From the NCBI GenBank assembly GCA_037447655.1, contig JBBHKE010001289.1, forward strand, positions 197,188 through 261,187: 64,000 bases of DNA. The letters run 5' to 3'. The stretch's first letter is position 1. Each line of letters starts with the position of its first letter. The DNA is from Zygnema cylindricum. Lineage: Eukaryota; Streptophyta; Zygnematophyceae; Zygnematales; Zygnemataceae. Shown here one piece after another: positions 12,128 to 24,800 of the stretch. Made by a program: the position numbers and the translations under genes. Under the pieces are notes generated by a model. It was not told the origin of the DNA. It saw only the letters and a program-made list of their open reading frames with translations, and did no database searches.

Positions 12128-13129
12128 CACCGCCAATCGTTATTAGCGTTGTGTACGCTAATTCCGTCCCGCTTTTTTTTTTTTATTCTCCATTAGTGTA
12201 GTTCATTCTAATTTTTTCTTTATTCTATTTAGGGTTATTTTCAATACGTTGTCTCTTAAATAGAGTGGTGTACGGTCAGTGTGAGACCGTACATAAATGT
12301 ATCTTTTTAAGTTAAAAAGTACAATAAATTAGTTTTAGTAACCGCGGACGCATGAGAATGTGCGTTCTAAAAAGGAAAAAATACCAGGTCGTAAAAAATC
12401 CCGCTCGCACATATTCGTCCGACAGCCGCGTTTCGACCGTGTGAATGAACGATTTGTGTACGATTTGTCAGATTTTGTACGAATACCTATATTAGTGTAA
12501 GCATATTTGCGACCGGCATTTTTTTTTTCAAAGATCCAAATTACCATAACCAAACAATTAGAACATAGTTCAAAAGTAGGCGTTTTTGGTAGGCCTTTTG
12601 TAGGCCGCCTTTAGCGTAAGTTGTGTTACGGGATTTCCATGTGATCTTCTTAGATCGCTACTTTCATCAGCGGCCGTCCGATCGTCCGAATCTGACGATT
12701 GTCCTATCGTAAGTTGTGTTATGGGTTTCCCATGTGATCTTCTTAGATCGTTACTTTCATCAAAGACCGTCAGATTGTCCGAATCTGACGGTTTAAATAA
12801 AAAGTCGCTAAAAACTCACAGAAAAAGATTTTTTTGTCCGATTTTTTTTTCAAATTTAGACATGACGTTTAATTCTCTATCGATCCATGTGCAACTCAAC
12901 CCTGTTACTAGTTTATTTCATTTTGCGGCCAATACAATATGGGTCTTAAGGCCATATTGTATGTTTCGCATACAATAGGCATGTTGTATGGACGTACAGT
13001 CACCTACTTTTGAACTATGAATTAGAATGTATGATTTTTTCCAAAATTTTCAAATTCTTAAATAGCGTACACCACGGTAATAATTTGTATACGCTAAAAA
13101 AACTTACACGCTAATAACGATTGGCGGTG
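12128..13129. mobile_element. Tc1/mariner-like element with TA flanks, carrying a hAT-A insertion
   Basis: The ends are TA-CACCGCCAATCGTTATTAGCG (12126 on) and CGCTAATAACGATTGGCGGTG-TA (to 13131), a perfect 21-bp terminal inverted repeat. The hAT-A copy 4 (12564-13019) sits inside. Without it and its 8-bp duplication the element is about 538 bp, close to the 539-bp copy at 15603-16141. A truncated relative lacking its left terminal repeat lies at about 33549-33890. Confidence 0.85.
12564..13019. mobile_element. hAT-like MITE, family A copy 4 (internal duplication)
   Basis: The ends are CATAGTTCAAAAGTAGG and CCTACTTTTGAACTATG, with the perfect 8-bp duplication AATTAGAA (12556-12563 and 13020-13027). 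It has the same tandem internal duplication as copy 3 and nearly the same length (456 against 457 bp). It inserted into the TA-flanked element at 12128-13129. Confidence 0.92.
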
Positions 13130-13131
13130 TA

Positions 13132-13780
13132 CTTGAAAAATTCAGGCGGCCTTTGTCCGCCGTCCGTCGCTCTTGTTCGGCACCCTCGACGTCGCGCCAC
13201 GTGATCCCAAATTCCACTTGACGAAACGACGTCAAACCATCCAAATTTGTCCGTACCGCAATTACGTACTTCGCCATAAATTACGCCTACCAATTTTAAG
13301 TACTCCTGTAAAATAAGATTCTTTGTACCGTCGCGTCTTTTTCCATAAATGCGACCTATCGCATTATGTTTCGTACGTGCGACGTACCATTTCAATCTCT
13401 TCGAATATTTTACGTCGGATCGCGTCGCAATCCGCCGTCCATTTCTTAACGCATTCCGCGCCACTCAATTACTCCATCACGTCCCTTTAATTTTACTCAT
13501 ACATTTACTCCCCCAATCCACAAATCCATTCGAACCTCCATTTGTACAACCACATTACTTCCGGTAATAATATACGCACGAAACGTCGCGTGCGCACAAA
13601 ATGTGGCGTACGCACGAAACTAGGTTTTCAAAACAACAAATAGAACATATATTGCCTTTTTTTTAAAGCCATTTTTTGGACCGAAAAAAAATAAAACTAA
13701 ATTGCTATAACTGGAGCAGTTCAAAATAGTAGCCGGTTTCGGTTTTATGTCTACATAGACAAGCATGGACGAATTCCCCT
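13132..13780. other. GC-richer intergenic segment of unknown origin
   Basis: A minus-strand frame of 117 codons (13464-13111) and a plus-strand frame of 72 codons overlap here. Neither resembles a known family. The base composition is higher in CG dinucleotides than the flanks, so it may be an old transposon interior. No terminal repeats were found. Confidence 0.35.
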
Positions 13781-13925
13781 ATATATATATTTCTATATAT
13801 GTATATATATGTATATATGCATACATATATATGTGTGTGTCTATTTATATGTGTGAGTATATATATATATATATATATACATATATATATGTATATACAT
13901 ATATATATATATATATATAATATTT
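13781..13925. repeat. (TA)n-rich microsatellite
   Basis: Alternating TA with interspersed TG and CA dinucleotides over about 145 bp. Confidence 0.9.
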
Positions 13926-13985
13926 CCTTATAGAGCCTAACAACACTAGCCATCACAAGCTAAGATACGACAAATGACCGTCGAC

Positions 13986-14624
13986 TATAGTTCAAAAGTA
14001 GGCGTTTTTATGGTAGGCCTTTGGTAGGCGCACAAAACTTGGCACTAAACTCGCGTAGAGTAGGCATATTGTATGGGTGTGAGTTGCGGACACTCTTGTA
14101 CGATCGTACGAATATGACGTATGATCATAGTACAGCGCACGCCACCTGGCGAATTTTTTTAGCGAACTGACGCGGCGTAGGATGACATTCCGCCGGAAAA
14201 AAAAACCCGGAAAAAAAAAAAAAAAACGCGGACAGGCAACCTGGTTGGTCAATTTGAGGCTTTATTTAGTGTGGCCTTTGAAATTGCAGACGCTAATATG
14301 ACAAATTATCCTATCGTAAGTTGTGTTATGGGCTTTTCATGTGATCTTCTTAAGACCGCTACTTTGATCAACGACCGTCCGATCGTCTAAATCTGACGGT
14401 TGAAATAAAAAACACCTCAAAATTCACAGAAAAAAAAATTGTCCGATTTTTTTTCAAAATTTAGACATGCCGTTTAATTCTCTATCGATCGATGTGCAAC
14501 TCAACCCTCTTAACCTTTTTTTTCATTTTTCGACCAATACAATATGGGTCTTAAGGGCATATTGTATGTTTTGCATACAATAGGCATACTGTATGGGCCT
14601 ACTTTCACCTACTTTTGAACTATG
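13986..14624. mobile_element. hAT-like MITE, family A copy 5 (longest)
   Basis: The left end is TATAGTTCAAAAGTAGG, with the first base mutated from C to T. The right end is CCTACTTTTGAACTATG. The perfect 8-bp duplication is CCGTCGAC (13978-13985 and 14625-14632). It carries the block shared with copy 1, in inverted relation to it (ATGATCATAGTACA... GCGAACTGACGCGGCGTAGGATGA), plus the standard interior. Confidence 0.9.
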
Positions 14625-14790
14625 CCGTCGACAGACATTGCCATAAATTAAGGGACTAAACATCGCACACGTGGATATTTCTCCGTAATTCCCGGCACAT
14701 ATAAGCTGTATATTTTGATATTTTGATATTTTCCCGTGGAAATCACTGCAACACCTATCCAAAAAGCCTTCCGCGGGCAGCTATCGGATA

Positions 14791-15090
14791 AACAGTTTTT
14801 TTTTTTTACAAAAGATTTTATTTCCAAAAACGCGATGGTAATACCATCAAAGTACAAAACATGATTGTCACTAAAAAGTATTGATGATCAACAAAGGTTA
14901 AAGACCAAAATCCTTAAGGACTAAAAACACAATAAAAATGCATGAAAAGCCTAAAAGGAAAGAAAGAAAGCAAGTACAACAAAACCAAACTATTGGAACA
15001 CTACAAACTACCTAGACGCTAAAGCCTCAAACTACGCCCAACTAAAGATCAAAACTATGGATATCGTCTATATGCGCCGGGTATGTTTTT
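14791..15090 (-). repeat. Dispersed retroelement 3' tail with conserved hairpin, minus orientation
   Basis: On the minus strand this about 300-bp repeat runs from CCGGCGCATATAGACGATAT to AAAATCTTTTGT followed by an A run of 12-13. It matches 34166-34460 on the plus strand. Near the 3' end is GATGGTATTACCATC, a short hairpin with a 6-bp stem. The poly(A) tail and 3' hairpin suggest a non-LTR element tail or a SINE; no coding frame is present. Confidence 0.65.
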
Positions 15091-15602
15091 TTTTTAAACA
15101 GTTTATTTACTACATAGAAAATGTGGTATATTTAATTTGATGTGCGTACTTTAATAGTGCGACATATTTAAACGACGTTTCAAGCTTTACTTAATAGTGC
15201 GGTTTACCGTTTACATAATTTACGCACATTAATATTGTTTTAGCATATTTTAATCTTTATGTTCAGAAATTAATTATTTACTTCAACATTTATGTATTTA
15301 ACTGCTTACGTCATTGTGCAGCTTTGAGCTTGTAATCGGAGCCAAGAAACTTCAATACCGGCGATAGAAGTAGAAACAGAAAAAAAAAAAAAACCAGTTT
15401 TTTATCAAACAAGAATAACACGAATACTTAGAAAAAAAAACGACGTTACTGTAGCGTTCAATCGGTGTCATACAAACCGAATAGGAAAATATCTAAGTTT
15501 CCTCTTCCAACAGATTAGGGTTTCCACCGTCGCCTAACAGATTAGGGTTTCAACTTTCCGTTTTGTTCATTTTTTTCTTTTTCTTTTTCTTTTGTATTAG
15601 TA

Positions 15603-16141
15603 CACCGCGCATCGTTATTAGTGTCAAAGTTTAAATAGTGTGTAAGTAAATATACCGTCATTGACGCTAATTAAGAATTTGAAAATTAAAAAAAAAAAGG
15701 TTTATTATAATTTCAGTGTTAACGCTAATTTGGAACAGCAAAAATGGAAAATTTTCTGTACAATTATATACATTATTATATGTATCCGTACAAAATATAA
15801 AAAATCGTACACCGTAGTGAAATTTAAATATCCCTACATGTCAGACTTATTTACATGTCAGACCAATCCCGTTTTTTTAGCGCACGCTCCTATGCGAACG
15901 CGTCCGATTTAAGTCATTTTTTGTAAAATTTTCAACTAAAAAGGTACATTTATGTACGGTCTGACATCGACCGTACACCACACTATTTACATATTAATGT
16001 ACTTTCGTTCTGTACGCTAATTTGTACGGAACCTCAATTAACGTCAAGGAAAAATTAAAATCACGTATACTATTTTTGGAAAAAAATCAAAATTTTAAGA
16101 ACCCAAATTAGTGACCGTGACACTAATAACGATGCGCGGTG
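15603..16141. mobile_element. Tc1/mariner-like element with TA flanks (539 bp)
   Basis: The ends are TA-CACCGCGCATCGTTATTAGTGTC and GACACTAATAACGATGCGCGGTG-TA, a perfect inverted repeat of at least 22 bp. TA lies at 15601-15602 and 16142-16143. No transposase frame is present. It lies directly upstream of the F-box gene. Confidence 0.85.
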
Positions 16142-16483
16142 TAGTCTACTGCGTTTGCTCTTTTTTAGGGTTTTACTATTCATTACCGTCCCTAAGATTT
16201 CAACGGAATTGTCTGTCTTCTTGTTCCTTTCTTTTTTGTGTGGTTTTGTATTTGACAGCTTTTAGGGTTCTACACCTGTTTATCCGTCTTCATTCTTTTC
16301 TTTTGTTCCTTTCTTTTTAGGGTTTTATATCTTTTGCATTTAGGATTAGGGTTCTGGTTCTGTTATTGCTGCTTCTTCTTCATACAGTTGTCCTGTATTC
16401 CGTACCTATTCCATACTTGTTTGTTCATTCTATTCTTGTCCTTTCTTTTCTTTTCTTTTTACGCACAGGCTTTAAACGAAAAA
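16142..16483 (+). promoter_or_regulatory. Upstream region of the F-box gene with telo-box-like motifs
   Basis: TTTTAGGGTTTTA and TTTAGGGTT recur (near 16166, 16260 and 16317), in long pyrimidine-rich DNA. AGGGTTT/AAACCCT (telo-box) motifs are known from promoters and 5' leaders of plant genes. Here they only suggest a promoter or 5' leader. An in-frame ATG exists at 16334, but the peptide it would add is hydrophobic and low in complexity. Confidence 0.35.
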
Positions 16484-17698
16484 ATGGCCATAGTTCAAGA
16501 ATCTGAGTCATATGTACTTAATCTTCCCATTCCTCTTCTTGATATAATCCTTAGTAAGGCTTCTTCTGGCAAGGCTCGGAATCTAGCCCTGTTGGCCTGT
16601 GTTTGCAAAACATTTTGGCCTCCGGGGAGATCCGTTTTAGGTTTGCTGATCGATAATAGTGTTGCAACTGAAACTGAGAACTCCGTTAACATCGATGTAA
16701 TTGAGTTCCGTTTGTCACGTATCGTCCAACTCGCACCAAACGTGACAAAAGTCACGTCAAGTGTGGAAGTTTCTCCTTCTACTCTCCTTTGTTGGTCGAC
16801 AATTGTCGGAAAAACACTGACTTCTTTGGAGATTCCTAAATTGGAATCGAATCATTTGGAAATATTGAACAAGTTTCCAGTTTTGGAAGACTTGAAAGTG
16901 ACCATGACCATTGAACTTCTCAAGCTGGATATATGGACCGTTTTTCAAAAGTTCCAGGGGATTAAGAAACTTCATGTGGTAATTGGAGCAGATGATTTTC
17001 ATATTGATTTTGATATGCCTGAAGAGAACAACTTGGTCCCTTTCTTGCATTATTTTCCTAACCTCGACTCTTTGACGCTGGAATCGAACTACGACGTTTT
17101 CACTTGTAAAGTCGTTCATCCAAATATTAGTGTTCTCAACGTAGAAACATCTGCTTTTGATCTTATAATCGATTGTCCGAATCTTACAAGTTTAATAATG
17201 CCAGAAAAACATGGGTTTACACTTGCAATGAAGGCAAGGAGTTTTTCGACGGTAGTCGAGAGTTTGGACACTCTAAGTGATTATGAGGTTATTGGTATGA
17301 AATGTGAAGTCGGAAAGGAGGACTATTCATCACATTTTGCCACAGATTCACGATGTTTAACTTTTAATATTTTGATGACGTGCAAGAGTGTGGAAAGCAT
17401 GTCGATTCCTGCTCGCGAACTTGTTAATTTATATGTACTTGAAGGAAAGGTTCTGTTTCCGGTTATTTTCTACGCTTACTCTACTGATGAGGAGACCAAG
17501 GAAGGCTATAATTTTAGCCTCGGCTTACCCGTCGAGTTGGTGAAACCGCTTGCGAATTGTCCGGCATTCAAAGAACTTTGTTTCACTTCGGGCGCATTAC
17601 CACTTGGTGAAAATGAAATGATTGTCTTTCAAGACCGTTACAAAATGTTGACGAGATCGTACCCGAATATTACGTTCAAAAGCCCATGGGATGTATAG
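16484..17698 (+). CDS. F-box protein with leucine-rich C-terminal region
   Basis: A single-exon frame of 404 aa. The start at 16484 was preferred because AAAAATGGCC is a good start context and the F-box follows directly. An upstream in-frame ATG at 16334 would add 50 hydrophobic residues. Residues about 10-48 read LNLPIPLLDIILSKASSG... LALLACVCKTFW, which fits the F-box pattern (LP..LL..IL......L..L..VCK.W) that binds SKP1 in SCF ubiquitin ligases. The rest has spaced Leu-rich segments such as LTSLEIPKL, FPNLDSLTL and CPNLTSLIMP, resembling plant F-box/LRR proteins. These segments would recognise an unknown substrate. No other domain is seen. A poly(A) signal follows at 17782. Confidence 0.8.
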   Translation: MAIVQESESYVLNLPIPLLDIILSKASSGKARNLALLACVCKTFWPPGRSVLGLLIDNSVATETENSVNIDVIEFRLSRIVQLAPNVTKVTSSVEVSPSTLLCWSTIVGKTLTSLEIPKLESNHLEILNKFPVLEDLKVTMTIELLKLDIWTVFQKFQGIKKLHVVIGADDFHIDFDMPEENNLVPFLHYFPNLDSLTLESNYDVFTCKVVHPNISVLNVETSAFDLIIDCPNLTSLIMPEKHGFTLAMKARSFSTVVESLDTLSDYEVIGMKCEVGKEDYSSHFATDSRCLTFNILMTCKSVESMSIPARELVNLYVLEGKVLFPVIFYAYSTDEETKEGYNFSLGLPVELVKPLANCPAFKELCFTSGALPLGENEMIVFQDRYKMLTRSYPNITFKSPWDV

Positions 17699-17781
17699 AG
17701 AATTTGTTTGTTGTCTCTTTAAGGTTTTGAACCGTTTTTTCGAGATGAATGATCAAGTACACGATTATTGTTGGAATTCTT

Positions 17782-17787
17782 AATAAA
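17782..17787 (+). terminator. Poly(A) signal of the F-box gene
   Basis: AATAAA 84 bp past the stop codon, followed by T-rich sequence. Confidence 0.6.
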
Positions 17788-17835
17788 GACGGTTTTTCAA
17801 TTTTTGTTTTGCTTTTAAAAGTGAAAAACATCTTC

Positions 17836-18190
17836 ACTAGGGGAAGAGGATGAGGGAGGAGAAGGAGAGGGAGTGGGAGAGGGAGAGGGAGAGGGAGTGG
17901 GAGAGTTGGAGAGAGGGGAAGAGGGAGAAGGGAAAGAGAGTCCAAGAGAGAGATGGAGAGGGAGACGGAGATAGGAGATAGGAGATGAGAGATGGGAGAT
18001 GGGAGATGGGGAGAAGGGGTAACCGCTGTTTTTAGGGCGAACAATCAAGTGTATGAGGATTTGTTGGAATTGTTAGTATAGAGAATTTGTTTAATTTTTT
18101 TAGGAGTTTAACCATTGTCAGGAAGAAGAGAGAGGGAGAAGGGAGAGAGGGAGAGGGGGAGAAGGAGAGGGGAGAGAGAGAGAGGGTTTT
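17836..18190 (+). repeat. Polypurine (GAGGGA)n tracts with a partial 3'-flank duplication
   Basis: Two GA-rich arrays (about 17836-18015 and 18120-18188) made of GAGGGAGAGGGA units. Between them, 18035-18115 repeats phrases from just after the F-box stop codon (ATCAAGTG, TTGTTGGAATT, TATAGAGAATTTGTTT), so the flank plus GA array looks tandemly duplicated. Polypurine mirror repeats of this kind can form triplex DNA. Confidence 0.75.
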
Positions 18191-18378
18191 GTAGAGAAGA
18201 TGAGGCCTGGTCTTTTTTGGGAGAGGTTGTTATTTTTGTTCTTTTCTTTACTTCAATATAATGTTTCAGAATGTCGCATGCTTTGTCATATTTTTGAAAA
18301 ATGCTTTCTCTTATTTTCTTGCACATATTTATGTCTCTTGTTTTCTTGCGTATGTATATATATATGCGTATATATGTC

Positions 18379-18412
<34 letters not shown>

Positions 18413-18415
<3 letters not shown>

Positions 18416-18644
18416 AAAAGATGCAGGATAAATTAAAAAGCACGATGGTAAACCATCTGAGTCCGAGGGTACAAAAGGGGTGGCATGGCCGAAACTGAAA
18501 AACTACCAGCAGGGGAATAAAATAACAGCACAAAAAAAGCAAAAAGAAAACAACAAGGAAAATAAAGGCACCCAAACGCAAAATGAAAAGCACGGCAACT
18601 GACAAAACCAAAACTACAACCCCAACCCCAACCCAATTAAATAA
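18413..18644 (-). repeat. 3' untranslated tail of the LINE fragment, ending in (TA)n
   Basis: On the minus strand this follows the LINE stop codon and contains GATGGTTTACCATC, the same hairpin type as in the repeats at 14.8 and 34.4 kb. It ends at TGCATCTTTTTGA directly against a (TA)n tract at about 18365-18412. No poly(A) is present; the microsatellite takes its place. Confidence 0.6.
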
Positions 18645-19473
18645 CTACGAAAAGCAACCCCGTAAGTCCCCCCATTCCGGGGGAGCACGTTGAGGGAGTT
18701 CCGGAACCCGACGACGATCCATAGCCGTAACAGCCGATCGGAGGAGAATAGAAGCTTGCACTCGTTGTAAAGCCACAGATAAGCGTTGACGATAAAAAGA
18801 AGTAAGGACCGAAGGAGGAGGGCTCCCAGGTCCTCGGCGCTCGAAAGCACGTCGAGTGCAAGTACGGAGAAACTCGTCCATTGCAACACCTAGACAACCA
18901 AAGATCTCGACCGCCATTGGAATAAAGTCATCCATAGGGTCCCGGTGGGCATAATCACGCTCCTTCACCTTAGCGGCATCACGAGCCGCCACCCCAACAT
19001 GTCGCGCCACCTGACCAACAACTGTAGCTGAAGTAGGGTTCGCCAAAACAATATTACCGAAGATGCGACGGGCACCATCAAGCAAAACAACATCGATCCG
19101 ACGCTTGGGAATAATATGAGAAACCTCCCGACGCACAGAAAAGCCCCCCTCTGAAGCGATAATCGCAACGACATCGCGAATAGTGTCGTGCGTCGCAACG
19201 GCATCGCGAATAGTGTCGTGCGCCTGGATCAAATCTCCCCTATGGGAGCAACGAAGCAAGTGGACACCATCGGGCCCCAAGACGCGACCACAGGCACAAA
19301 CAAGAGAGCCAAGTAAAGGAGGATGGGGGAGGCCAAGGCGAAACCGGAGGGCGGTGGTGAACTGAGCTGGTGAGAATCGGAGAGTGGACAAAATCGGTGT
19401 AGCCAAAAGCCAAGACCCAGAACCAAGTCCACCACAAGAGAGAAGACGGGCACGCGAAGAATCGGAGGGAAGT
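18645..19473 (-). pseudogene. Non-LTR retrotransposon ORF, C-terminal fragment, 5'-truncated
   Basis: About 275 codons are open on the minus strand up to a TAG at 18645-18647. The N-terminal half contains LRFRLGLP and then a C-x-C ... H-L-L-R-C-x-H motif ([19 protein letters not shown]). The next part reads [20 protein letters not shown], which fits the D...(D/E)xK-like core seen in restriction-like endonucleases placed after the reverse transcriptase in R2/R4-type LINEs. The reverse transcriptase itself is missing. [10 protein letters not shown] is tandemly duplicated (HDTIRDxVA twice) compared with the copy at 60.3-60.9 kb. The clade assignment is an inference from the motif order. Confidence 0.65.
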
Positions 19474-21136
<1,663 letters not shown>

Positions 21137-21289
21137 TGTAGCTAACTAACTAAACTAAAATTGGGGCCATTAAATCGTCTTTTAGAGGGACATAGAAACC
21201 TTCATATATTCTAACTTCAGCTTCCACCGAGCCTTGCCTGTAGTCACCCAACAAAGAAACACCATTTCGAAAAATTGAAAAAAGAAAAA

Positions 21290-21490
21290 ACAAAATTAAT
21301 ATACCAAATAAATACCCAAAAAGTTGACTAACGGAAAGTATAAATCTTCAAATCGACATCAAAGAATGGACGAACGAAAAAAAACGAATCACCGAGTCAA
21401 TACCAAGAAATGACAAACAGGAAGACATAAATCTCCAAATCAACACCAAAAAATTGACAAACGAAAAACACAAATCACCAAATCAATGGC
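21290..21490 (+). repeat. Minisatellite downstream of VIR
   Basis: About five imperfect units of the same AATCACCAAATCAACACC..GACAAACGAAAAA type as at 9360-9775. This is the shorter, probably original locus. Confidence 0.75.
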
Positions 21491-21896
21491 TAAAAATTGT
21501 AAAAATACAAATACCTGTGCATAAGAAACAAAGTATTCCGGACTAATTAAAACACTATACATCACAATTAGTTAGGATTTAGAAGTAGTGTGAATTCTAG
21601 ATTAGTATGTTGCACACTAAATCATGATGGACACTCTTAGTACAATTTTAGCTCAACTTAATTGCACAGCTGAATACAAAAAAAATCTGAATTACTCTGA
21701 TAAAAAATTAGTGTTAATACAGTATAAAATATACAATATATGGATTATTTACAAAACATGGATTCAATAAAGTATGCTTCTTACGCAGATTTGCAAATCC
21801 GCAAATAAAAAAAAAACCCAAAGGACAACTACAAAACTATATCGTCGACTCCATTTGCACTAAAACAGGTTAATGGACTAAATCGACTTTCAATTG

Positions 21897-24800
21897 TTAA
21901 TTTATTTTACTTGCACTTTTTTTTTTTGACGCAGATATTTTACAAAAATATATGGAGTATGGAAATGGACAACTTGCCTGAAGAAAAGTGATGAGCTTTG
22001 GATTCTTTTCCAGAAGCTCCTGTAATTTGGTCGGATCTCTTAACAAAGTCTGTTTTACCCAAAAAAACCATCAAAATATGCTTAGAAAATATTTAAAACA
22101 GAGGATGGTTCATTTTCTTCTCCTCCTTTTCGACATAATGACAACTTTATGTTAAAAAAACATTAATTTTCCGAACAGAAAACCGTTCAAATTTAATAGA
22201 GCAAACATGAAAAGGGAAAAGTGACAGAAAAAACACGAGAGTGAACAAAACCGGAAAAAAAAGGAACAGAAAACAGAAAAAGACGGATATTAAACCGAAA
22301 ACAAAACGGAAAATGGAAAACGAAAAACAGAAAAAGGAAAGGGACAGTACCTCGACAACCTCCGGAGAAGCTCCAGGGAAAAGTTGAGTCCCAGTAAAAC
22401 CTGACTGAGGGGGAGTTGACCTCTGAACAGAAGCTGGAGACTGAGGGGGACCAAGGGGAGGAGGGATTCCCATGGCTCCATGAATCTGCTGAGAGGGAGG
22501 ACCCTGGCGAGAGGGAGGAGGGGAAGGACGAATCTGTTGCTGGAACGAAGGTCCCATCTGAGACGGGTGTCCCTGGGGAGAAGCCATTGACTGCTGTAGA
22601 CCTTGCTGAGCTGTCATTTGCTGGGATGTCAGTTGCTGAGCTAGCATTGGCTGCTGAGGTGGCATCATTTGAGAGTGGGGCATTTGCTGGTGTACCATTG
22701 GAGGAGGAGGAAGCTGTTGCTGAGCTGGCCTTTGAGGCATTTGCTGAGGTGTTAGTTGCTGAGGTGTCATTTGCTGAGGCGTCATTTGCTGAGGTGTCAG
22801 TTGCTGAGGTGGCGTTTGTTGAGGTGGCGTTTGCTGGTTTGGAGGCATCTGTTGACTTCCCATTGGGTGCTGAGGTGGCATCTGCGGTTGTTGCGGTCCC
22901 ATTTGCTGAGCTGGCATTGGCTGCTGAGCAGGCACTTGCTGAGCTGGCGGTGTCTGCGAAAACTGTCCTCCGACTGGCTGCTGAGGTGGAATTGGACGGC
23001 CGACAGGTGGCAAACCGGGAGGGAGAGGAGGAGCACCAGAGGGAAGAGGAGGAGGACCAGGAGGGGGATATCCACCTCCCTGAGAGGAAACAAAAGGAGG
23101 GAGCATTCCTTGAGAATTAAACGGATGTCCTCCTTGGATAGGAGGAGGAACCATTCCAGGAGGCCATGGAGGAGGAGGTCCACTGAAAGAGGGTCCCGCA
23201 GGTCCTCCTCCTCCTCCCCCTCCTCCTCCTCCTCCCTCCCCTGTTTGTCTGTTCTGATGCTGTGTCTGCCAGGGAGCTGTACTTCCGGGAGGACGAGAGT
23301 TTTGAGAACTTTGGCTTGTAAGTTTTGGGGGAGGAGGAGGAGGGAGAGCCTGCGGAAGGAGAGGAGGAGGAGTTCCGAGAGATCCATCGGGCATCCAGGT
23401 GGGTCTTGGACGGACATTGGGAGGAGGAGGAGAGAAAGGGAGGGGAGAGGGAGAGGATATGCCAGGTGGCAAATTGTTGTTATCTGGACGAATAGAGGGT
23501 TGCCACATGGACGGTTGTGATTGGTTTTCATTATTTGGTCTTTGGAGGTTATTTGGGGAAATCCAGTGGGGTCCAGAAGATCCATTGGGGTGTTGAAGGA
23601 CTTGAGAGGGAGGAGGTTGCATGTGATGAAGGGGAGGAGGAGGAGGAAGCATGGGTAAATTTGGGAATTGTTGATGGGAAACAGAGGGAGAGGGGCGAGA
23701 GAGAGGGTGGTTTTGTTGCATAGGAGAAGGGAGACACTGTTGTTGTTGTTGTTGTTGAGGAGATTGTTGTGTTTGTGACATATTTTGTTCTTGTTGTGAC
23801 TGATTTTGGAGATTTTCTATCTGATTCTGGGTTTCTGGACCTGCTCCTCCCTCTGTTTGGGACCCTCCTCCTCCTCCTCCTCCTCCTCCTCCTCCTCCTC
23901 CTCCTCCTGCCGGTTGTGAGTTTTGAGGAGTTACATGAGGCTGACGGGGAGAGGGAGGCCAGGGGCCACCAGGAGGTAGGACTGGTTTGGAAGAAGGTTG
24001 ACCTGGGTGAGGTGGTAGAGGACCAGACCTTCCCGAGGGAGAAACCATTCCAGAAGACATGTGCGAAGCAGGAGGAGGGAGAGGAATAGTAGAAGTATCT
24101 TTCAGTTTTGGAGATTGTCTTCCTGTCGAAGGTGGAGTGGTAGTGAGAGAGGATCGAGTAGGTTCAACTCCTGGAGGGTGGTCAAGAGATGCCTCTTGAC
24201 CTGGTGGTAACGGCTCGGAACTTGACAATATTCCTTTTGTTTCTACTACTCCCCCTCCTCCGACGACGACGACTCCTCCTCCTCCGCCGCATCCTCCTCC
24301 TCCTCCTCCTCCTCCTCCTCCTCCTCCTCCTCTTTTACCTTCTATATTGGCATTTACAGGGGCGCTACTAATTTGGGATGATGTGACGGCCTCTCCACTG
24401 CTCCGTACCGCATTGCTAGGTGGCACATTCTGATTGGTCGCAACTTGTACAGTATTTTCTGTGCGTGGGGGCGGAGGTAAGGCTCCTACCACTACTGCTG
24501 CTGGACCTCCTGCTTGTCTTTGACGTGCCATAAATTCATCTACATGAATGGAGGGAGGTCTACCACTCATTTGGGACATGTCAGCGTTTCTCTCTCTTGC
24601 AACATAATCGTCTACATGGAGAGAAGCAGGTCGACTACTGTTGGGTTTTCTTAACCTAAAACTGTCTCTTCGAGCCATTCCCGAGGGAGGCCCTCCTCCT
24701 CCTCCTCCACCACCGCCACCTCCTCCTCCTCCTCCTGCTGCTTCTCCAGTGCTTACTCCTGCATTTTGTCGTCCAGAGAAAGACATTTCCGTTCCATTCA

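Noticed and set aside
22147-22350. VIR ending in a hydrophobic Phe-rich tail
   Set aside because: The frame runs through intron DNA after GAG|GTACTG; splicing to 22049 restores the conserved C-terminal LLRDPTKLQELLEKNPKLI.
22416-23520. Plus-strand frames of 234 and 254 codons over the VIR 3' region
   Set aside because: They are antisense shadows of the Pro/Gln-rich VIR coding sequence and contain only low-complexity residues.
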